Shown: positions 26,543-36,232, counted from the first letter of the stretch. The stretch: 64,000 nt of DNA from Streptomyces sp. HUAS CB01 (GCF_030406905.1 NZ_CP129137.1:5921501-5985500), one strand, 5' to 3'. Notes: generated from the sequence alone by a model not told the origin. A program made the numbers and translations.

Positions 26543-27871
26543 ATGCCGAACGCTTCCGATGCCTCGCTCGTCGGGGAGGAGTACGAGGTCGAGGTCGGCC
26601 CCGTCGCGCACGGCGGGCACTGCATCGCCCGTACCGACGCCGGCCGGGTCCTCTTCGTCCGGCACGCGCTCCCCGGCGAGAAGGTCCTCGCCCGCGTCAC
26701 CGAGGGCGAGGAGGGCTCCCGCTATCTGCGAGCCGACGCCGTGCGCGTCCTGGAGGCGTCGAAGGACCGCATCGAGGCGCCGTGCCCGTACGCGGGGCCC
26801 GGACGCTGCGGTGGCTGCGACTGGCAGCACGCCAAGCCGGGCGCGCAGCGGCGCTTCAAGGGCGAGGTCGTCGCGGAGCAGCTGAAGCGGCTCGCCGGCC
26901 TCACCCCGGAGGAGGCCGGCTGGGACGGCACCGTCATGCCGGCGGAGGGCGACAAGCTGCCCGCGGGCGAGGTCCCGGCCTGGCGGACGCGGGTGCAGTA
27001 CGCCGTCGACACGGAGGGCCGGGCGGGGCTGCGCAGGCACCGCTCCCACGAGGTGGAACCGGTCGAGCACTGCATGATCGCGGCGCCCGGCGTCTCCGAA
27101 CTCGGCATCGAGAAGCGGAACTGGGAGGGCATGGCCTCGATCGAGGCCATCGCCGCGACGGGGTCCCAGGACCGCCAGGTGGTCCTCACCCCGCGACCCG
27201 GCGCCCGGCTCCCGATCGTGGAACTCGACAGGCCGGTCTCCGTCCTGCGCGTCCACGAGGGCGACGGAAGCGTCCACCGCGTCCACGGCCGCCCCTTCGT
27301 CCGCGAGCGCGCCGACGACCGCACGTACCGTGTCGGCATGGGCGGCTTCTGGCAGGTCCACCCGAAGGCGGCCCAGACGCTCGTCGAGGCCGTGATGCAG
27401 GGACTCCTGCCGCGCAAGGGCGACACCGCGCTCGATCTCTACTGCGGCGTCGGCCTGTTCGCGGGCGCCATCGCCCAACGCGTCGGCGAGAAGGGCGCGG
27501 TGCTCGGCATCGAGTCCGGCAAGCGCGCGGTGGAGGACGCCCGCCACAACCTCCAGGACCTGCCGCGGGTCCGCATCGAACACGGCAAGGTCGAGTCCGT
27601 CCTGCCCCGCACCGGCATCACCGAGGCCGACCTCGTCGTCCTCGACCCGCCCCGCGCGGGCGCCGGCCGCTCCACCGTCGAGTACGTCTCGGGCCTCGGC
27701 GCCCGCCGCATCGCGTACGTCGCCTGCGACCCGGCGGCCCTGGCACGGGACTTGGCGTACTTCCGCGAGAACGGCTACCGGCCGCGGACGCTGCGGGCGT
27801 TCGACCTGTTTCCGATGACGCACCACGTGGAGTGCGTCGCCATCCTCGAACCGGCCGCAAAGGGATCCTGA
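26543..27871 (+). CDS. TRAM-domain 23S rRNA/tRNA m5U methyltransferase (RlmD/TrmA family)
   Basis: 442 residues. TRAM domain about 10-70; Fe-S-type cysteine cluster CPYAGPGRCGGC (about 80-91); Rossmann SAM domain with LDLYCGVGLFAGA (about 297-309), LDPPRAGAG, and the catalytic Cys in YVACDPAALARD near residue 394; general base region MTHHVE near the C-terminus. It would methylate uridine C5 in rRNA or tRNA. The position target cannot be assigned. The M. tuberculosis homologue (Rv2689c) is adjacent to the same permease gene. Downstream the core synteny ends. Confidence 0.9.
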   Translation: MPNASDASLVGEEYEVEVGPVAHGGHCIARTDAGRVLFVRHALPGEKVLARVTEGEEGSRYLRADAVRVLEASKDRIEAPCPYAGPGRCGGCDWQHAKPGAQRRFKGEVVAEQLKRLAGLTPEEAGWDGTVMPAEGDKLPAGEVPAWRTRVQYAVDTEGRAGLRRHRSHEVEPVEHCMIAAPGVSELGIEKRNWEGMASIEAIAATGSQDRQVVLTPRPGARLPIVELDRPVSVLRVHEGDGSVHRVHGRPFVRERADDRTYRVGMGGFWQVHPKAAQTLVEAVMQGLLPRKGDTALDLYCGVGLFAGAIAQRVGEKGAVLGIESGKRAVEDARHNLQDLPRVRIEHGKVESVLPRTGITEADLVVLDPPRAGAGRSTVEYVSGLGARRIAYVACDPAALARDLAYFRENGYRPRTLRAFDLFPMTHHVECVAILEPAAKGS

Positions 27872-28083
27872 ACTGCGGTTTTACGCGTGCGCATTATGTG
27901 CGTTGTGGGTGTTACGGGCGGCATCTTGACGCTGGAATGACGCTCGTGACGCTCATTCGACCATCGTCCTGATGGTGTGTCAGGCGTGGGGTTGCGCTGG
28001 TCAGGGGTCTGACGGCGCCGATGCAGCCGGGTTGCCGAGGATTTCCCTGCGGACGCCTCCTGCCCGAGGTGCGGACGGTGAGG

Positions 28084-28300
28084 TCGTCAGCCCGGGTGGA
28101 CCACGTTCCACCATCGAGCCGGGCGACTGCTTCACCCCGCGGTCGGGCCTCCCAGGACGGGACGCACCGACGGCACCCGGCGCGGACGTGCGGCTCCTGC
28201 CGTGCGCGACGCACCGCACCGAGCAGAGGCCTACGCCGTCTTCCGGCTGCCTGAGCAGGACCGGGCCCCCGGGCGGGACGAGGTCGTGGCACTGCCCGGC
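28084..28300 (+). pseudogene. Decayed septum-formation-like domain gene
   Basis: Two frames together read EPGDCFTPRSGLPG, VRLLPCATHRTE then, after a shift near 28220, PHRAEAYAVFRLPEQDRAPG. This GDCF...C..PH..E.YAVF pattern is typical of the secreted 'septum formation' domain family. No continuous frame covers it and no start or export signal remains. The rest of 27872-28829 (958 bp) has no other recognisable gene. Confidence 0.45.
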
Positions 28301-28634
28301 CGCAGGCCCACGAAAGACACAACGGGGGCCATCGGGGGTGGCGCGAGCGGTGCGGGCGGCCATGGTGGTCGGGGGTCCGCGCGGGTGGTAGGCGCGGGGC
28401 GCCGGTGCTGCGGAAGGATCCGTCCGGGGGCGGCGTGGCGCGGCATTCATGGCGCCTGGTCGGCCCAGGTTCCGTCACGCACGCCGGCTGCACCACTGCG
28501 GGTCCCCCGTGGTCGTGGTACCGCGAAGAGGCGCGCAGTGGAGCAGGCCGCCAGGGCACTGCGGGGCCAGCGGGGCCGATGCACACAGACCGTGCATCCG
28601 TGCGCCTGTCCTTCCGTCCGGCACCCAGAGCCGA

Positions 28635-28665
28635 AGGGCCCTGCGGCCTCGGCCCAACGGGCCCT
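28635..28665. promoter_or_regulatory. Paired candidate DevR/OsdR boxes upstream of arcA
   Basis: Two adjacent palindromes, GGGCC-CTGC-GGCCT (28636-28649) and CGGCC-CAAC-GGGCC (28650-28663), match the GGGNC-N4-GGNCC motif that recurs in this island. They lie 165-195 bp before arcA. Confidence 0.5.
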
Positions 28666-28829
28666 CACCGCCGGTACCGCACGGCCTGCCACCGGGGACT
28701 GTTGCCGTCCGGGTTCAGTCGGCCGCGAGTGACAGGGTTCAAGTGCTCCCCGGGCGTCACGCGGACGCCGGGGAGCACGTCATGTGCCCTGCTTCCGCGG
28801 CACTTCGAAACCGACCCTACGGGGGTCCC

Positions 28830-30053
28830 ATGTCTTTTCACGTCGACTCCGAGACGGGCCGTCTGAAGCAGGTCATCCTGCACCGGCCGGACTTGGAACT
28901 GAAACGGCTCACTCCCACGAACAAGGACGCGCTCCTCTTCGACGACGTGCTGTGGGTCAAGCGCGCCCGCGAGGAGCACGACGCCTTCGCCGACACGCTG
29001 CGCGACCGTGGAGTGCGTGTCCATCTCTTCGCGGACCTGCTGACCGAGACGCTGGCACTGCCCGCCGCCCGGCAGCTGATCGTGGATCGCGTCTGCGACG
29101 AGCGCGAGTTCGGGGCCTTGGCCACCGACCACTTCCGCGCCTATTTCGACTCCCTTGAGCCGACCGCGCTGACCGCCTGCCTCATCGGTGGTGTCACCAA
29201 GGGTGAACTGCTCGAGCGCGTCGGGGCCACACCGAGTGTCCGGCTCCATGCCCTGGCGCCCGACGACTTCCTCGTCGCACCGCTGCCCAACCACCTGTTC
29301 ACGCGCGACACATCGTGCTGGGTGTACGACGGGGTGAGCATCAACCCGATGAGCAAGCGGGCCCGCCGCCGCGAAACGGTCCACTTCGAGGCCATCTACC
29401 GCCACCACCCCCTCTTCGACAAGGGCGAGTTCCACCGATGGACGGACGGTGAAGGGGCCTACCCCGCCACCATCGAGGGGGGCGACGTCCTTGTCATCGG
29501 CAACGGCGCCGTGCTCGTCGGCATGAGCGAGCGCACCACCCCGCAGGCCGTGGAGAACCTGGCCCTGCGCATGTTCGCCGCGGGCTCCGCCCGGCGGGTG
29601 GTGGCGATCAACATGCCCAGGCGCCGCAGCTTCATGCACCTGGACACCGTGATGACGATGGTCAGCGGTGACACCTTCACCCGTTACGCCGGCCTGGGCA
29701 TGCTGCCGACGTCCACGATCGAACCCGGCACGGGCGGGCAGGGACTGAGGATCACGGACCACGCACCCGAGTACATGGACCAGGCCGTCGCGGACGCCCT
29801 GGGCCTGCCATCCATCAACGTGCTCACACCCAGCCAGGACGTGCGCTCCGCCGAGCGGGAGCAATGGGACGACGGCTGCAACGTGCTGGCCGTGGAACCC
29901 GGGGTGGTCGTCGCCTACGAGCGCAACGTCACCACCAACACCTACCTGCGCAAGAACGGGATCGAGGTCGTCACCGTACGCGGCAGCGAGCTCGGCCGAG
30001 GCCGTGGCGGCCCTCGGTGCATGAGCTGCCCCATCGAACGAGAAGCCGGCTGA
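28830..30053 (+). CDS. arcA: Arginine deiminase
   Basis: 407 residues. It hydrolyses L-arginine to citrulline and ammonia, the first step of the arginine deiminase pathway. Catalytic elements: FTRDTSCW, the [10 protein letters not shown] acid, HLDTVMTMV (His), and the C-terminal CMSCPI motif whose first Cys, Cys397, is the nucleophile. The ATG at 28830 is preceded by GGGGG and by the island's palindromes. It heads arcA-arcB-arcC-permease, all on one strand with gaps of 66, 32 and -4 bp. Expression under oxygen limitation is inferred from the upstream boxes. Confidence 0.95.
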   Translation: MSFHVDSETGRLKQVILHRPDLELKRLTPTNKDALLFDDVLWVKRAREEHDAFADTLRDRGVRVHLFADLLTETLALPAARQLIVDRVCDEREFGALATDHFRAYFDSLEPTALTACLIGGVTKGELLERVGATPSVRLHALAPDDFLVAPLPNHLFTRDTSCWVYDGVSINPMSKRARRRETVHFEAIYRHHPLFDKGEFHRWTDGEGAYPATIEGGDVLVIGNGAVLVGMSERTTPQAVENLALRMFAAGSARRVVAINMPRRRSFMHLDTVMTMVSGDTFTRYAGLGMLPTSTIEPGTGGQGLRITDHAPEYMDQAVADALGLPSINVLTPSQDVRSAEREQWDDGCNVLAVEPGVVVAYERNVTTNTYLRKNGIEVVTVRGSELGRGRGGPRCMSCPIEREAG

Positions 30054-30119
30054 CGCCCCCGGCGCCCGGACACTCCCACTCTGCCATACCCCCTGACACC
30101 CGCCCCAAGGAGCCAGAGC

Positions 30120-31121
30120 ATGACCGTCGACCTGAGCCACCGCACCTTCCTCAAGGAACTCGACTTCACCCCGGAGGAGTTCCGCCACCTCCTGGAGCTG
30201 TCCGCGCGGATCAAAGCGGACCGCCGCAGCGGTTGCGAGGAGCAGAGGCTGCGCGGCAGGAACATCGCCGTCATCTTCGAGAAGACCTCGACCAGGACCC
30301 GCTGCGCGTTCGAAGTGGCCGCCCACCAGCAGGGCGCGCACGTGACGTACCTGGAGCCCTCGAGCTCACAGCTCGGACACAAGGAATCGATCAAGGACAC
30401 CGCCCGGGTGCTGGGTCGCTACTACGACGGCATCGAATACCGGGGCAGCGACCAGCGCCTGGTGGAGGAGCTGGCCGAGTACGCCGGCGTGCCGGTGTGG
30501 AACGGGCTGACCGACCAGTGGCATCCCACCCAGTCGCTCGCCGACGTGCTCACCATGTGGGAGCACACCGACAAGCCGCTGCACCAGGTGTCCTTCGCCT
30601 ACCTGGGGGACGCCCGGAACAACGTCGGCAACTCCCTGCTGATCACCGGGGCCATGCTCGGCATGGACGTACGCATGGTCGGCCCCAGCTCCCTGCACAA
30701 CGCCCCGGAGATGGTGGACGTGGCACGCGAGGTGGCAGCCGGCACCGGCGCGCGGATCACGCTCACCGAGGACGTGGCCGAGGGCGTGGCCGGGGTCGAC
30801 TTCGTCTACACCGACGTCTGGCTGTCGATGGGGGAGCCGCCGGAGCTGTGGGACGAACGCATCGCCCTGCTCAAGCCGTACCAGGTGACCTCCGCCGTCC
30901 TTCAGGCGACCGGGAACCCGCGGGTGAAGTTCATGCACTGCCTTCCGGCCTTCCACAACGGCGACACCACCGTCGGCGCCAAGATCGCCGCCCGCACCGG
31001 CATGACCGCGCTGGAGGTCACCGACGAGGTCTTCGAGTCCTCCCACTCCATCGTGTTCGACCAGGCCGAAAACCGGCTCCACACCATCAAGGCGGTTCTC
31101 GTCGCCACCCTCGCCGACTGA
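30120..31121 (+). CDS. arcB: Ornithine carbamoyltransferase, catabolic
   Basis: 333 residues, complete OTCase. Carbamoyl-phosphate loop STRTR (about 57-61), HPTQ (about 138-141), ornithine motif SMGEP and HCLPAFH (about 273-279). In this operon it would run in the catabolic direction: citrulline plus phosphate to ornithine and carbamoyl phosphate. The length is typical of catabolic ArcB. It lies 66 bp after arcA with GGAG 6-9 nt before the ATG. Confidence 0.95.
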   Translation: MTVDLSHRTFLKELDFTPEEFRHLLELSARIKADRRSGCEEQRLRGRNIAVIFEKTSTRTRCAFEVAAHQQGAHVTYLEPSSSQLGHKESIKDTARVLGRYYDGIEYRGSDQRLVEELAEYAGVPVWNGLTDQWHPTQSLADVLTMWEHTDKPLHQVSFAYLGDARNNVGNSLLITGAMLGMDVRMVGPSSLHNAPEMVDVAREVAAGTGARITLTEDVAEGVAGVDFVYTDVWLSMGEPPELWDERIALLKPYQVTSAVLQATGNPRVKFMHCLPAFHNGDTTVGAKIAARTGMTALEVTDEVFESSHSIVFDQAENRLHTIKAVLVATLAD

Positions 31122-31153
31122 CCCGCCCGCCACCCACCCCCTGGAGAACACTC

Positions 31154-32107
31154 ATGCGTGTCGTCGTCGCCCTGGGTGGCAACGCCCTGCTCCGCCGCGA
31201 GGAGCGGCCGGACGCCGCCGTGCAACTCGCCAACGTCCGCGCCGCCGTGGCGGCCCTCGCCCCGCTCGCCCACGAGCACGAGCTCGTCATCACCCACGGC
31301 AACGGCCCCCAGGTCGGCGTCCTCGCACTGGAAAGCGCCGCAGACAGCTCCCTGAGCAGCCCCTACCCCTTCGACGTCCTGGGCGCGGAGACCCAGGGCA
31401 TGATCGGCTACTGGCTCCTGCAGTCCCTGCAGAACGCCCTGCCCGGCCGCCAGGTGTGCGCCCTGCTGAACCAGACCCTGGTCTCGGCGGCCGACCCCGC
31501 CTTCGCCGACCCGGCCAAGTTCGTCGGCCCCGTCTACGAACGGGACGAGGCCGAACGACTGGCCGCCGACCGGGGCTGGACGGTCAAGCAGGACGGTACG
31601 CACTGGCGGCGCGTCGTACCCTCACCCCGCCCACAGAGGGTCGTGGAGACCCGGCTGATCCGGCTGCTGCTCCAGTCGGGAGCGGTGGCCGTGTGCGCCG
31701 GGGGCGGCGGGGTACCGGTCATCCGGGACGGGCAGGGGCAGTTGACCGGAGTCGAAGCGGTGGTGGACAAGGACCTCACCGCGGCCCTCCTGGCCGAGGC
31801 GCTCGACGCCGACGCCCTGCTGCTGCTCACCGACGTCCCCCACGTCTCTCTCCACTACGGCACCTCCGACGCCGAGCCCATCGGACGAACCACCCCCGCA
31901 GCGCTGCGAGCCCAGCACTTTCCGGCGGGATCGATGGGCCCCAAGGTCGACGCCGTGTGCCGGTTCGTGGAACTCACGGGCGGCACGGCAGCCATCGGCG
32001 CCCTCCGAGACGCCCGCGCCATCCTCGACGGGACCGCCGGCACCGTCGTCACACCCACCGGCCGCGACCTCGACGGCCGCCTCGACGCACATGAGGACCT
32101 GACATGA
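31154..32107 (+). CDS. arcC: Carbamate kinase
   Basis: 317 residues, amino-acid-kinase fold. N-terminal VVALGGNALL, ITHGNGPQVG (about 45-54), AGGGGVPV (about 183-190) and a C-terminal SMGPKVDA segment are all present. It converts ADP and carbamoyl phosphate to ATP, CO2 and NH3, the energy-yielding step of the pathway. The ATG at 31154 follows CTGGAGAA. Its last four bases ATGA overlap the permease start, so the two are translationally coupled. Confidence 0.95.
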   Translation: MRVVVALGGNALLRREERPDAAVQLANVRAAVAALAPLAHEHELVITHGNGPQVGVLALESAADSSLSSPYPFDVLGAETQGMIGYWLLQSLQNALPGRQVCALLNQTLVSAADPAFADPAKFVGPVYERDEAERLAADRGWTVKQDGTHWRRVVPSPRPQRVVETRLIRLLLQSGAVAVCAGGGGVPVIRDGQGQLTGVEAVVDKDLTAALLAEALDADALLLLTDVPHVSLHYGTSDAEPIGRTTPAALRAQHFPAGSMGPKVDAVCRFVELTGGTAAIGALRDARAILDGTAGTVVTPTGRDLDGRLDAHEDLT

Positions 32108-33627
32108 GCCTCGGCACCACCCCCAGAGCCCCCGAGCCCGCCGCCGACAACGCCGGCACCGCACCCACGAAGCGGCGCTTGTCGTTCCCCTCCGCGTTCA
32201 CCGTCCTGATAGCGGTCACCGTCGCGGTCTGGGCCCTGACCTTCGTGCTGCCCGCCGGACGCTACGACACCAAGGACGGCAGCCCCATCCCCGGCACCTA
32301 CCGACCGGTGGAGGTGACCACCGGCTTCTGGGAGCGGCTCAAGGACCTGTTCCTCTCACCGGTCAACGGCCTGTACGGCGTCACCGACACCCAGAGCGGT
32401 CTCACCACACCCGGTGGCACCGGAACCTTCGCGGGCGCCGCCGGAGTGTTCCTCTTCATCCTGGCCGTGGGGGCCTTCATCACCGTCACCATGCGCACCG
32501 GAGCCCTCACCGCCGGGGTGGGCCGTCTCGCTCAACGCCTGCGCCACCACAGAGCGGTGCTGCTCGTCGTCCTGCTGGCGGTGTTCTCCCTCGGCGGCAC
32601 CACCTACGGCATGGCGGAGGAAACCCTCGGCTTCTACGGGCTCATGATCCCCCTGATGCTCGGCCTGGGCTACGACCGCATGGTCGCCGCGACCGTCATC
32701 ATGGTCGGCGCGGGAGTCGGCACCCTCGCCTCCACCGTGAACCCGTTCGCCACCGGAGTGGCCTCCGACAGCGCCGGCATCGGCACCGGGGACGGCATCC
32801 TGCTGCGCCTGGCGATGTGGGCCTGCCTGACGGCGCTGGCAGCCGCGTACCTGCTGCGCTACGCCCGCCGCATCACCGCCGACCCCTCCCGCTCCCTGAC
32901 CCCGCTCACCGAGGACGACCGCCGTCTCCGGGCCGAAGGCGGCGGCCGGGTGGAGCTCACCAGTCGTCAGCGCACCGTCCTGGGCCTCTTCGCGGCCACC
33001 TTCCTCTTCATGATCTTCGCCGTGATCCCCTGGACCGATCTGCACGTCACCTTCCTGCCCACACTCGGTTGGTACTTCCCCGAGCTCGCCGCCCTGTTCA
33101 TCGTCGCGGCCATCCTCGTCGGGCTGATCGGAGGCCTGCGGGAGAAGGGCACCGCGGAGGCCATCACCGCCGGAGCGGGAGACTTCGTCGGCGCGGCCAT
33201 GATCGTCATGCTGGCCAGGGGTGTCACCGTCATCATGAACAACGCCGGCGTCACCGATACCATCCTCAACACCCTGCACGGGGCGGTCTCCGGCACATCG
33301 TCCGGCGTGTTCGCCGTCCTGATGTTCGTGGTGAACCTCCCCCTGGCGTTCTTCGTCCCCTCCTCCTCCGGCCACGCGGCCCTCGCCATGCCGATCCTCG
33401 CGCCGCTGGCCGACTTCGCCGGAGTCAGCCGAGCCCTGGTGGTCACCGCCTACCAGTCGGCCTCGGGATGGGTGAACCTCATCACCCCCACTTCCGCTGT
33501 CGTCATGGGCGGCCTTGCCCTGGCCAGGGTCCGCTACGACCAGTATCTGCGCTTCATGGCGCCTCTCATGGGCATGCTGCTGGTGGCGGTCGCCGGCTTC
33601 CTGGCACTCGGCGCGGCCCTGGGCTGA
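32104..33627 (+). CDS. YfcC/ArcD-like basic amino-acid antiporter
   Basis: 507 residues with about 12 TM segments (first about 30-49). The family is the YfcC/C4-dicarboxylate-carrier-like (DcuC-related) group that often accompanies arginine deiminase genes as an arginine/ornithine antiporter. The FPSAFTVLIAVTVAVWALTF start, the long non-cytosolic loop (about 52-105) and the C-terminal SGWVNLITPTSAVVMGGLAL are characteristic. Starting inside arcC (ATGA overlap) ties it to the pathway: arginine in, ornithine out without net proton cost is the expected role. The substrate is inferred from context. Confidence 0.82.
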   Translation: MSLGTTPRAPEPAADNAGTAPTKRRLSFPSAFTVLIAVTVAVWALTFVLPAGRYDTKDGSPIPGTYRPVEVTTGFWERLKDLFLSPVNGLYGVTDTQSGLTTPGGTGTFAGAAGVFLFILAVGAFITVTMRTGALTAGVGRLAQRLRHHRAVLLVVLLAVFSLGGTTYGMAEETLGFYGLMIPLMLGLGYDRMVAATVIMVGAGVGTLASTVNPFATGVASDSAGIGTGDGILLRLAMWACLTALAAAYLLRYARRITADPSRSLTPLTEDDRRLRAEGGGRVELTSRQRTVLGLFAATFLFMIFAVIPWTDLHVTFLPTLGWYFPELAALFIVAAILVGLIGGLREKGTAEAITAGAGDFVGAAMIVMLARGVTVIMNNAGVTDTILNTLHGAVSGTSSGVFAVLMFVVNLPLAFFVPSSSGHAALAMPILAPLADFAGVSRALVVTAYQSASGWVNLITPTSAVVMGGLALARVRYDQYLRFMAPLMGMLLVAVAGFLALGAALG

Positions 33628-33725
33628 ACCCCGTCACGATGTCCCGGGCCGGCAGGCCGATGCTCGGCCTGCCGGCCCACCCCTGTGTCTACCGCGCGGT
33701 GCGGGGGCCTCATGGCTGCGCCGGA

Positions 33726-33741
33726 CGGGCCATCAGGCCCC
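33726..33741. promoter_or_regulatory. Candidate DevR/OsdR box
   Basis: CGGGCCATCAGGCCCC: the arms GGGCC and GGCCC flank a 4-base spacer. The 3' edge lies 81 bp before the small membrane protein start, the same distance seen at other island genes. Confidence 0.55.
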
Positions 33742-33821
33742 TGGGCGCCGCCCCGCTGTTCGGCGACAGTGAGATCCGGCGGGGGCAGGGTGCCCATCAG
33801 CCGTTCAAGGAGGTGGGCCAC

Positions 33822-34016
33822 ATGCTCGGACTGCTGGCCATCGGAGCCGTCACATCGATCGGGCTCGGCGCGATACTCGTATTCGCCGTCGACTGGCAGT
33901 GGGACGGCGCTGACCGGCCACTGGTGGGGCTGATCATGATGGCGGTCGGGATGCTCGCCCTGGTCGCTGCCACGAACATGTACGGCCACGACTCCCACTC
34001 CGGGAAGACGTCGTGA
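33822..34016 (+). CDS. Small two-TM protein, DUF6458-like
   Basis: 64 residues. Two transmembrane helices (about 2-22 and 34-51) frame the motif GAILVFAVDWQWDGAD, which matches the short DUF6458 membrane protein family of actinobacteria. The C-terminus is short and polar. An unusually strong ribosome site, AAGGAGGTGG, lies about 8 nt before the ATG. A palindromic box 81 bp upstream suggests it belongs to the hypoxia-type regulon. The function is unknown. Confidence 0.75.
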   Translation: MLGLLAIGAVTSIGLGAILVFAVDWQWDGADRPLVGLIMMAVGMLALVAATNMYGHDSHSGKTS

Positions 34017-34120
34017 GCCCGCCCACCGCGCGCGGAACGGACAGTGCCGGTGCGGATGCCGTCCCGAAACCCAACCGGGAGGCGAGGCCCGTCACTTGGC
34101 CCCACGCCCAGCTCCAGGAC

Positions 34121-34136
34121 TGACTCCCGGGAGTCA
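34121..34136. promoter_or_regulatory. 16-bp perfect palindrome
   Basis: TGACTCCCGGGAGTCA lies about 105 bp after the small membrane protein gene. It could be a short terminator or an operator. The remainder of 34017-34481 (465 bp) shows no gene on either strand. Confidence 0.35.
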
Positions 34137-34481
34137 CGTGGCAGGTGCACCTGCTCTGACGCTCCACGGCGGGACCCCGGCTGGAGGCGCGTGCGAATCG
34201 ACCATGTCGGACAGGGCGATGGCCTGCCGGTGGTGGCGGATCATCGCCTCTCCGGCGTTGGGCGGCACCTGCACGCGGCGCCGCTGCGCTTCCTGGCCTC
34301 CGCGCCCCCTGCGCGGTCAGCGGGCCAGGGCCTGGGCGACGCGCCACCGTCGGCACGGGAGCGCCGATGCCGCACCGTCAAGAGGCCAGGGCCTGGTGCG
34401 GCCGCTGCCCCTGGAGGGAAGCGCCCGCACCCGGCCCTGGCAGACCCGGTCCACATCTGCGATGCCGCCTCCGACGGACGG

Positions 34482-34920
34482 TCAGAGGTGCGGCACCACC
34501 GCAACAGGCACCGCAGCATGGTGCAGCACCGCATGCGTGACCGGCCGATGTGCCTGCCGATCGCCGCGCGGCGTACGCGCCGTCCCACGACCAGCAACGA
34601 GGCGTCCTTCGAGGCGTCCACGAGGTGGTCGGCCGCCCGGCCCACCACGCACTGCTCCTTGACGCCGACATCCGGGAACTTGCACCGCCACGGCCGCAGC
34701 GCGTCGGGCGCTCGCTTCCCGCAGTCCCCTCGCGGCGCCGTGTCCGGGATCGACGGCGCGGGGGTCGCATCCGAACACGATCGGCGTGTCCCACCCGTGG
34801 ACGAGCCTCAAGGCGGCCCCGCGTGCCGCGGCAGTGGACAAGGCGTACTCGATCACCTCGTCGCACGGTCGGGTGAGGTCGAGCCCCAGCACCACAGGGG
34901 GTGGCGTCGAAGCGGTGGAC
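34482..34920 (-). pseudogene. Broken universal stress protein (second domain only)
   Basis: Translated in pieces on the minus strand it reads VVLGLDLTRPCDEVIEYA...LVHGWDTPIVFG, then after a frameshift near 34720 LRPWRCKFPDVGVKEQCV...DASLLVVGRRVRRAAIG, then after a second shift near 34545 PVTHAVLHHAAVPVAVVPHL and a stop. This is domain 2 of a tandem USP like the intact ones at 45.4, 46.6 and 52.3 kb. Domain 1 is missing altogether. Two frameshifts and the truncation make it a clear pseudogene. Confidence 0.85.
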
Positions 34921-35028
34921 GAGTTCGGCGCTGTTCCCGGGGACGGGCGGTGATCTGCAGCGCGCCTTCCATGGCCGGTGGCTCGGCATTCAGGCAGACC
35001 TTCCCCGGCATCTCGGAAGGCCCGACTG

Positions 35029-35727
35029 CTATACCTCGCTCGGCCGTACGGACGAGGCGTATCGCCGGTCGGCCGCCGGCCGGTTGACCACGCCGACGAC
35101 GCCGTCGACCCGCCATGCGGCCCGGATCAGCGCCATGGTGTTGATCTCGGGTCCGGCAGGGCCCTCGATGGTGACGACCCCGTCCCGGACATCGATGTGG
35201 GGGAGTTCGTCGGCGCCGTCAGTGGGACTGTGGAGGCAGACAGCGCCGGTTACGTCTTCGCGGATCTCCTCGTCGGTGCGCAGGAAGACGCGCAGGAGGT
35301 CGCGGCGGGTGGTGATGCCGATGAGACGGTCTTCCTCGTCCACCACGGGCAGCCGGTCGATGTGGCGGCGTTCCATGATGCGCGCCGCGTCGACCACGCG
35401 CTGCTCGGGATGCACGGTGACCGCGGGACTCGACATCAGCCCGCCGGCCGTCAGGGAGAGTGTGGCGGTGGGGCGGGCGTGGGCGATCCGCCTCAGGGCT
35501 CCCAGCACGCGGTCCCGGCCGGATCCGGTCCGGCCGTGAGCCGCCTGTCGCCGGGTCAGGTCGGTCTGGGAGACCACGCCCATGACCTTGTCGTCGTCGT
35601 CCACCACCGGCAGACCGCTGATGTGGTGGGACGTGAGCAGGCGAGCCAGCTCCTTGAAGGAGGTGTCCGGGTGAGCCTGGACCACTTCGCTCGTCATCAC
35701 TTCGCCCACCGTCCGGTGCTTCACCAC
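35029..35727 (-). CDS. CBS-pair and BON domain protein
   Basis: About 232 residues. Two CBS motifs (about 8-60 starting VGEVMTSEVV, and 95-150 starting LMSSPAVTVHPEQ) form one Bateman module that typically binds adenine nucleotides. A BON domain follows (about 158-225: VTGAVCLHSP...GVVNRPAADR). Such CBS-BON proteins are frequent among DevR/OsdR-regulated genes. The GTG at 35727 is chosen because GGAG lies 9 nt upstream and homologues begin two residues before HRTVGEVM; an ATG at 35742 is an alternative. Soluble, probably a sensor of energy charge. Confidence 0.83.
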   Translation of the reverse strand: MVKHRTVGEVMTSEVVQAHPDTSFKELARLLTSHHISGLPVVDDDDKVMGVVSQTDLTRRQAAHGRTGSGRDRVLGALRRIAHARPTATLSLTAGGLMSSPAVTVHPEQRVVDAARIMERRHIDRLPVVDEEDRLIGITTRRDLLRVFLRTDEEIREDVTGAVCLHSPTDGADELPHIDVRDGVVTIEGPAGPEINTMALIRAAWRVDGVVGVVNRPAADRRYASSVRPSEV

Positions 35728-35855
35728 GGTTCCCATCTCCATTCGCTTGAACAGCTCTTGGCCGCCGCCCACGGCACCGCCGTCGTCCCCCGGCACGAAG
35801 GGAACGTGTCTCGGGGCGCCGAGGTGGCTGCATCCCCCCGCGGAGGCTGGGCGCT

Positions 35856-36152
35856 TCACATGTCGAGGACAACGCGGCCCTTGACGTGCCGACGATCGAG
35901 CCGACGACGGACGTCCCGTCGAGCACGGTCGAGAAGGCCGGCAGCTGGACGAGGCCGTCCGCGGGACGAGCCACCATCACCGGCTTGCCGCCGCGCCGGA
36001 GACCGGCCAGGGCGCGGCTACGAACGGAGGGGGGCTCGACCGGCCGGTCACCGTGAGCTCCGTGGATGTCCGTGTGGCACAGCCCGGACGCCTCGACGCG
36101 GATGCGCACCTGCCAACGGCTCTCTCGGGGTCTTCACCACTGCTGCCCTCAT
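35856..36152 (-). pseudogene. Zn-dependent alcohol dehydrogenase with internal deletions
   Basis: A good ribosome site (GAGGAA) and ATG at 36152 begin MRAAVVKTPREPL, the usual ADH N-terminus. After a frameshift it continues VRIRVEASGLCHTDIHGAHG (the Cys-His zinc motif). It then jumps directly to ALAGLRRGGKPVMVARPADG and VVGSIVGTS from the C-terminal half, and finally, in another frame, to HVKGRVVLDM and a stop. About 700 bp of the roughly 1-kb gene are gone, including the whole NAD-binding core. Both natural ends remain, so this is decay in place. Confidence 0.85.
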
Positions 36153-36232
36153 CGCCCGTTCCTCTGCTTGTCGTTGCCCCCAGGGTGGGCCGCGGTGGGG
36201 AGGGCGAACAGAACCGGTCAGGACCTGTACCG

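Noticed and set aside
24233..27826. A 1197-codon open frame on the minus strand
   Set aside because: It is the antisense shadow of the KimA-like permease and the methyltransferase. Its translation is His/Glu/Arg-rich low complexity without domains or a ribosome site.
28560..28580. An extra box in GGGGCCAGCGGGGCC upstream of arcA
   Set aside because: It is a direct rather than inverted repeat of GGGGCC.
28665..30341. A 558-codon minus-strand frame over arcA
   Set aside because: Shadow frame in high-GC DNA; arcA has all catalytic motifs.
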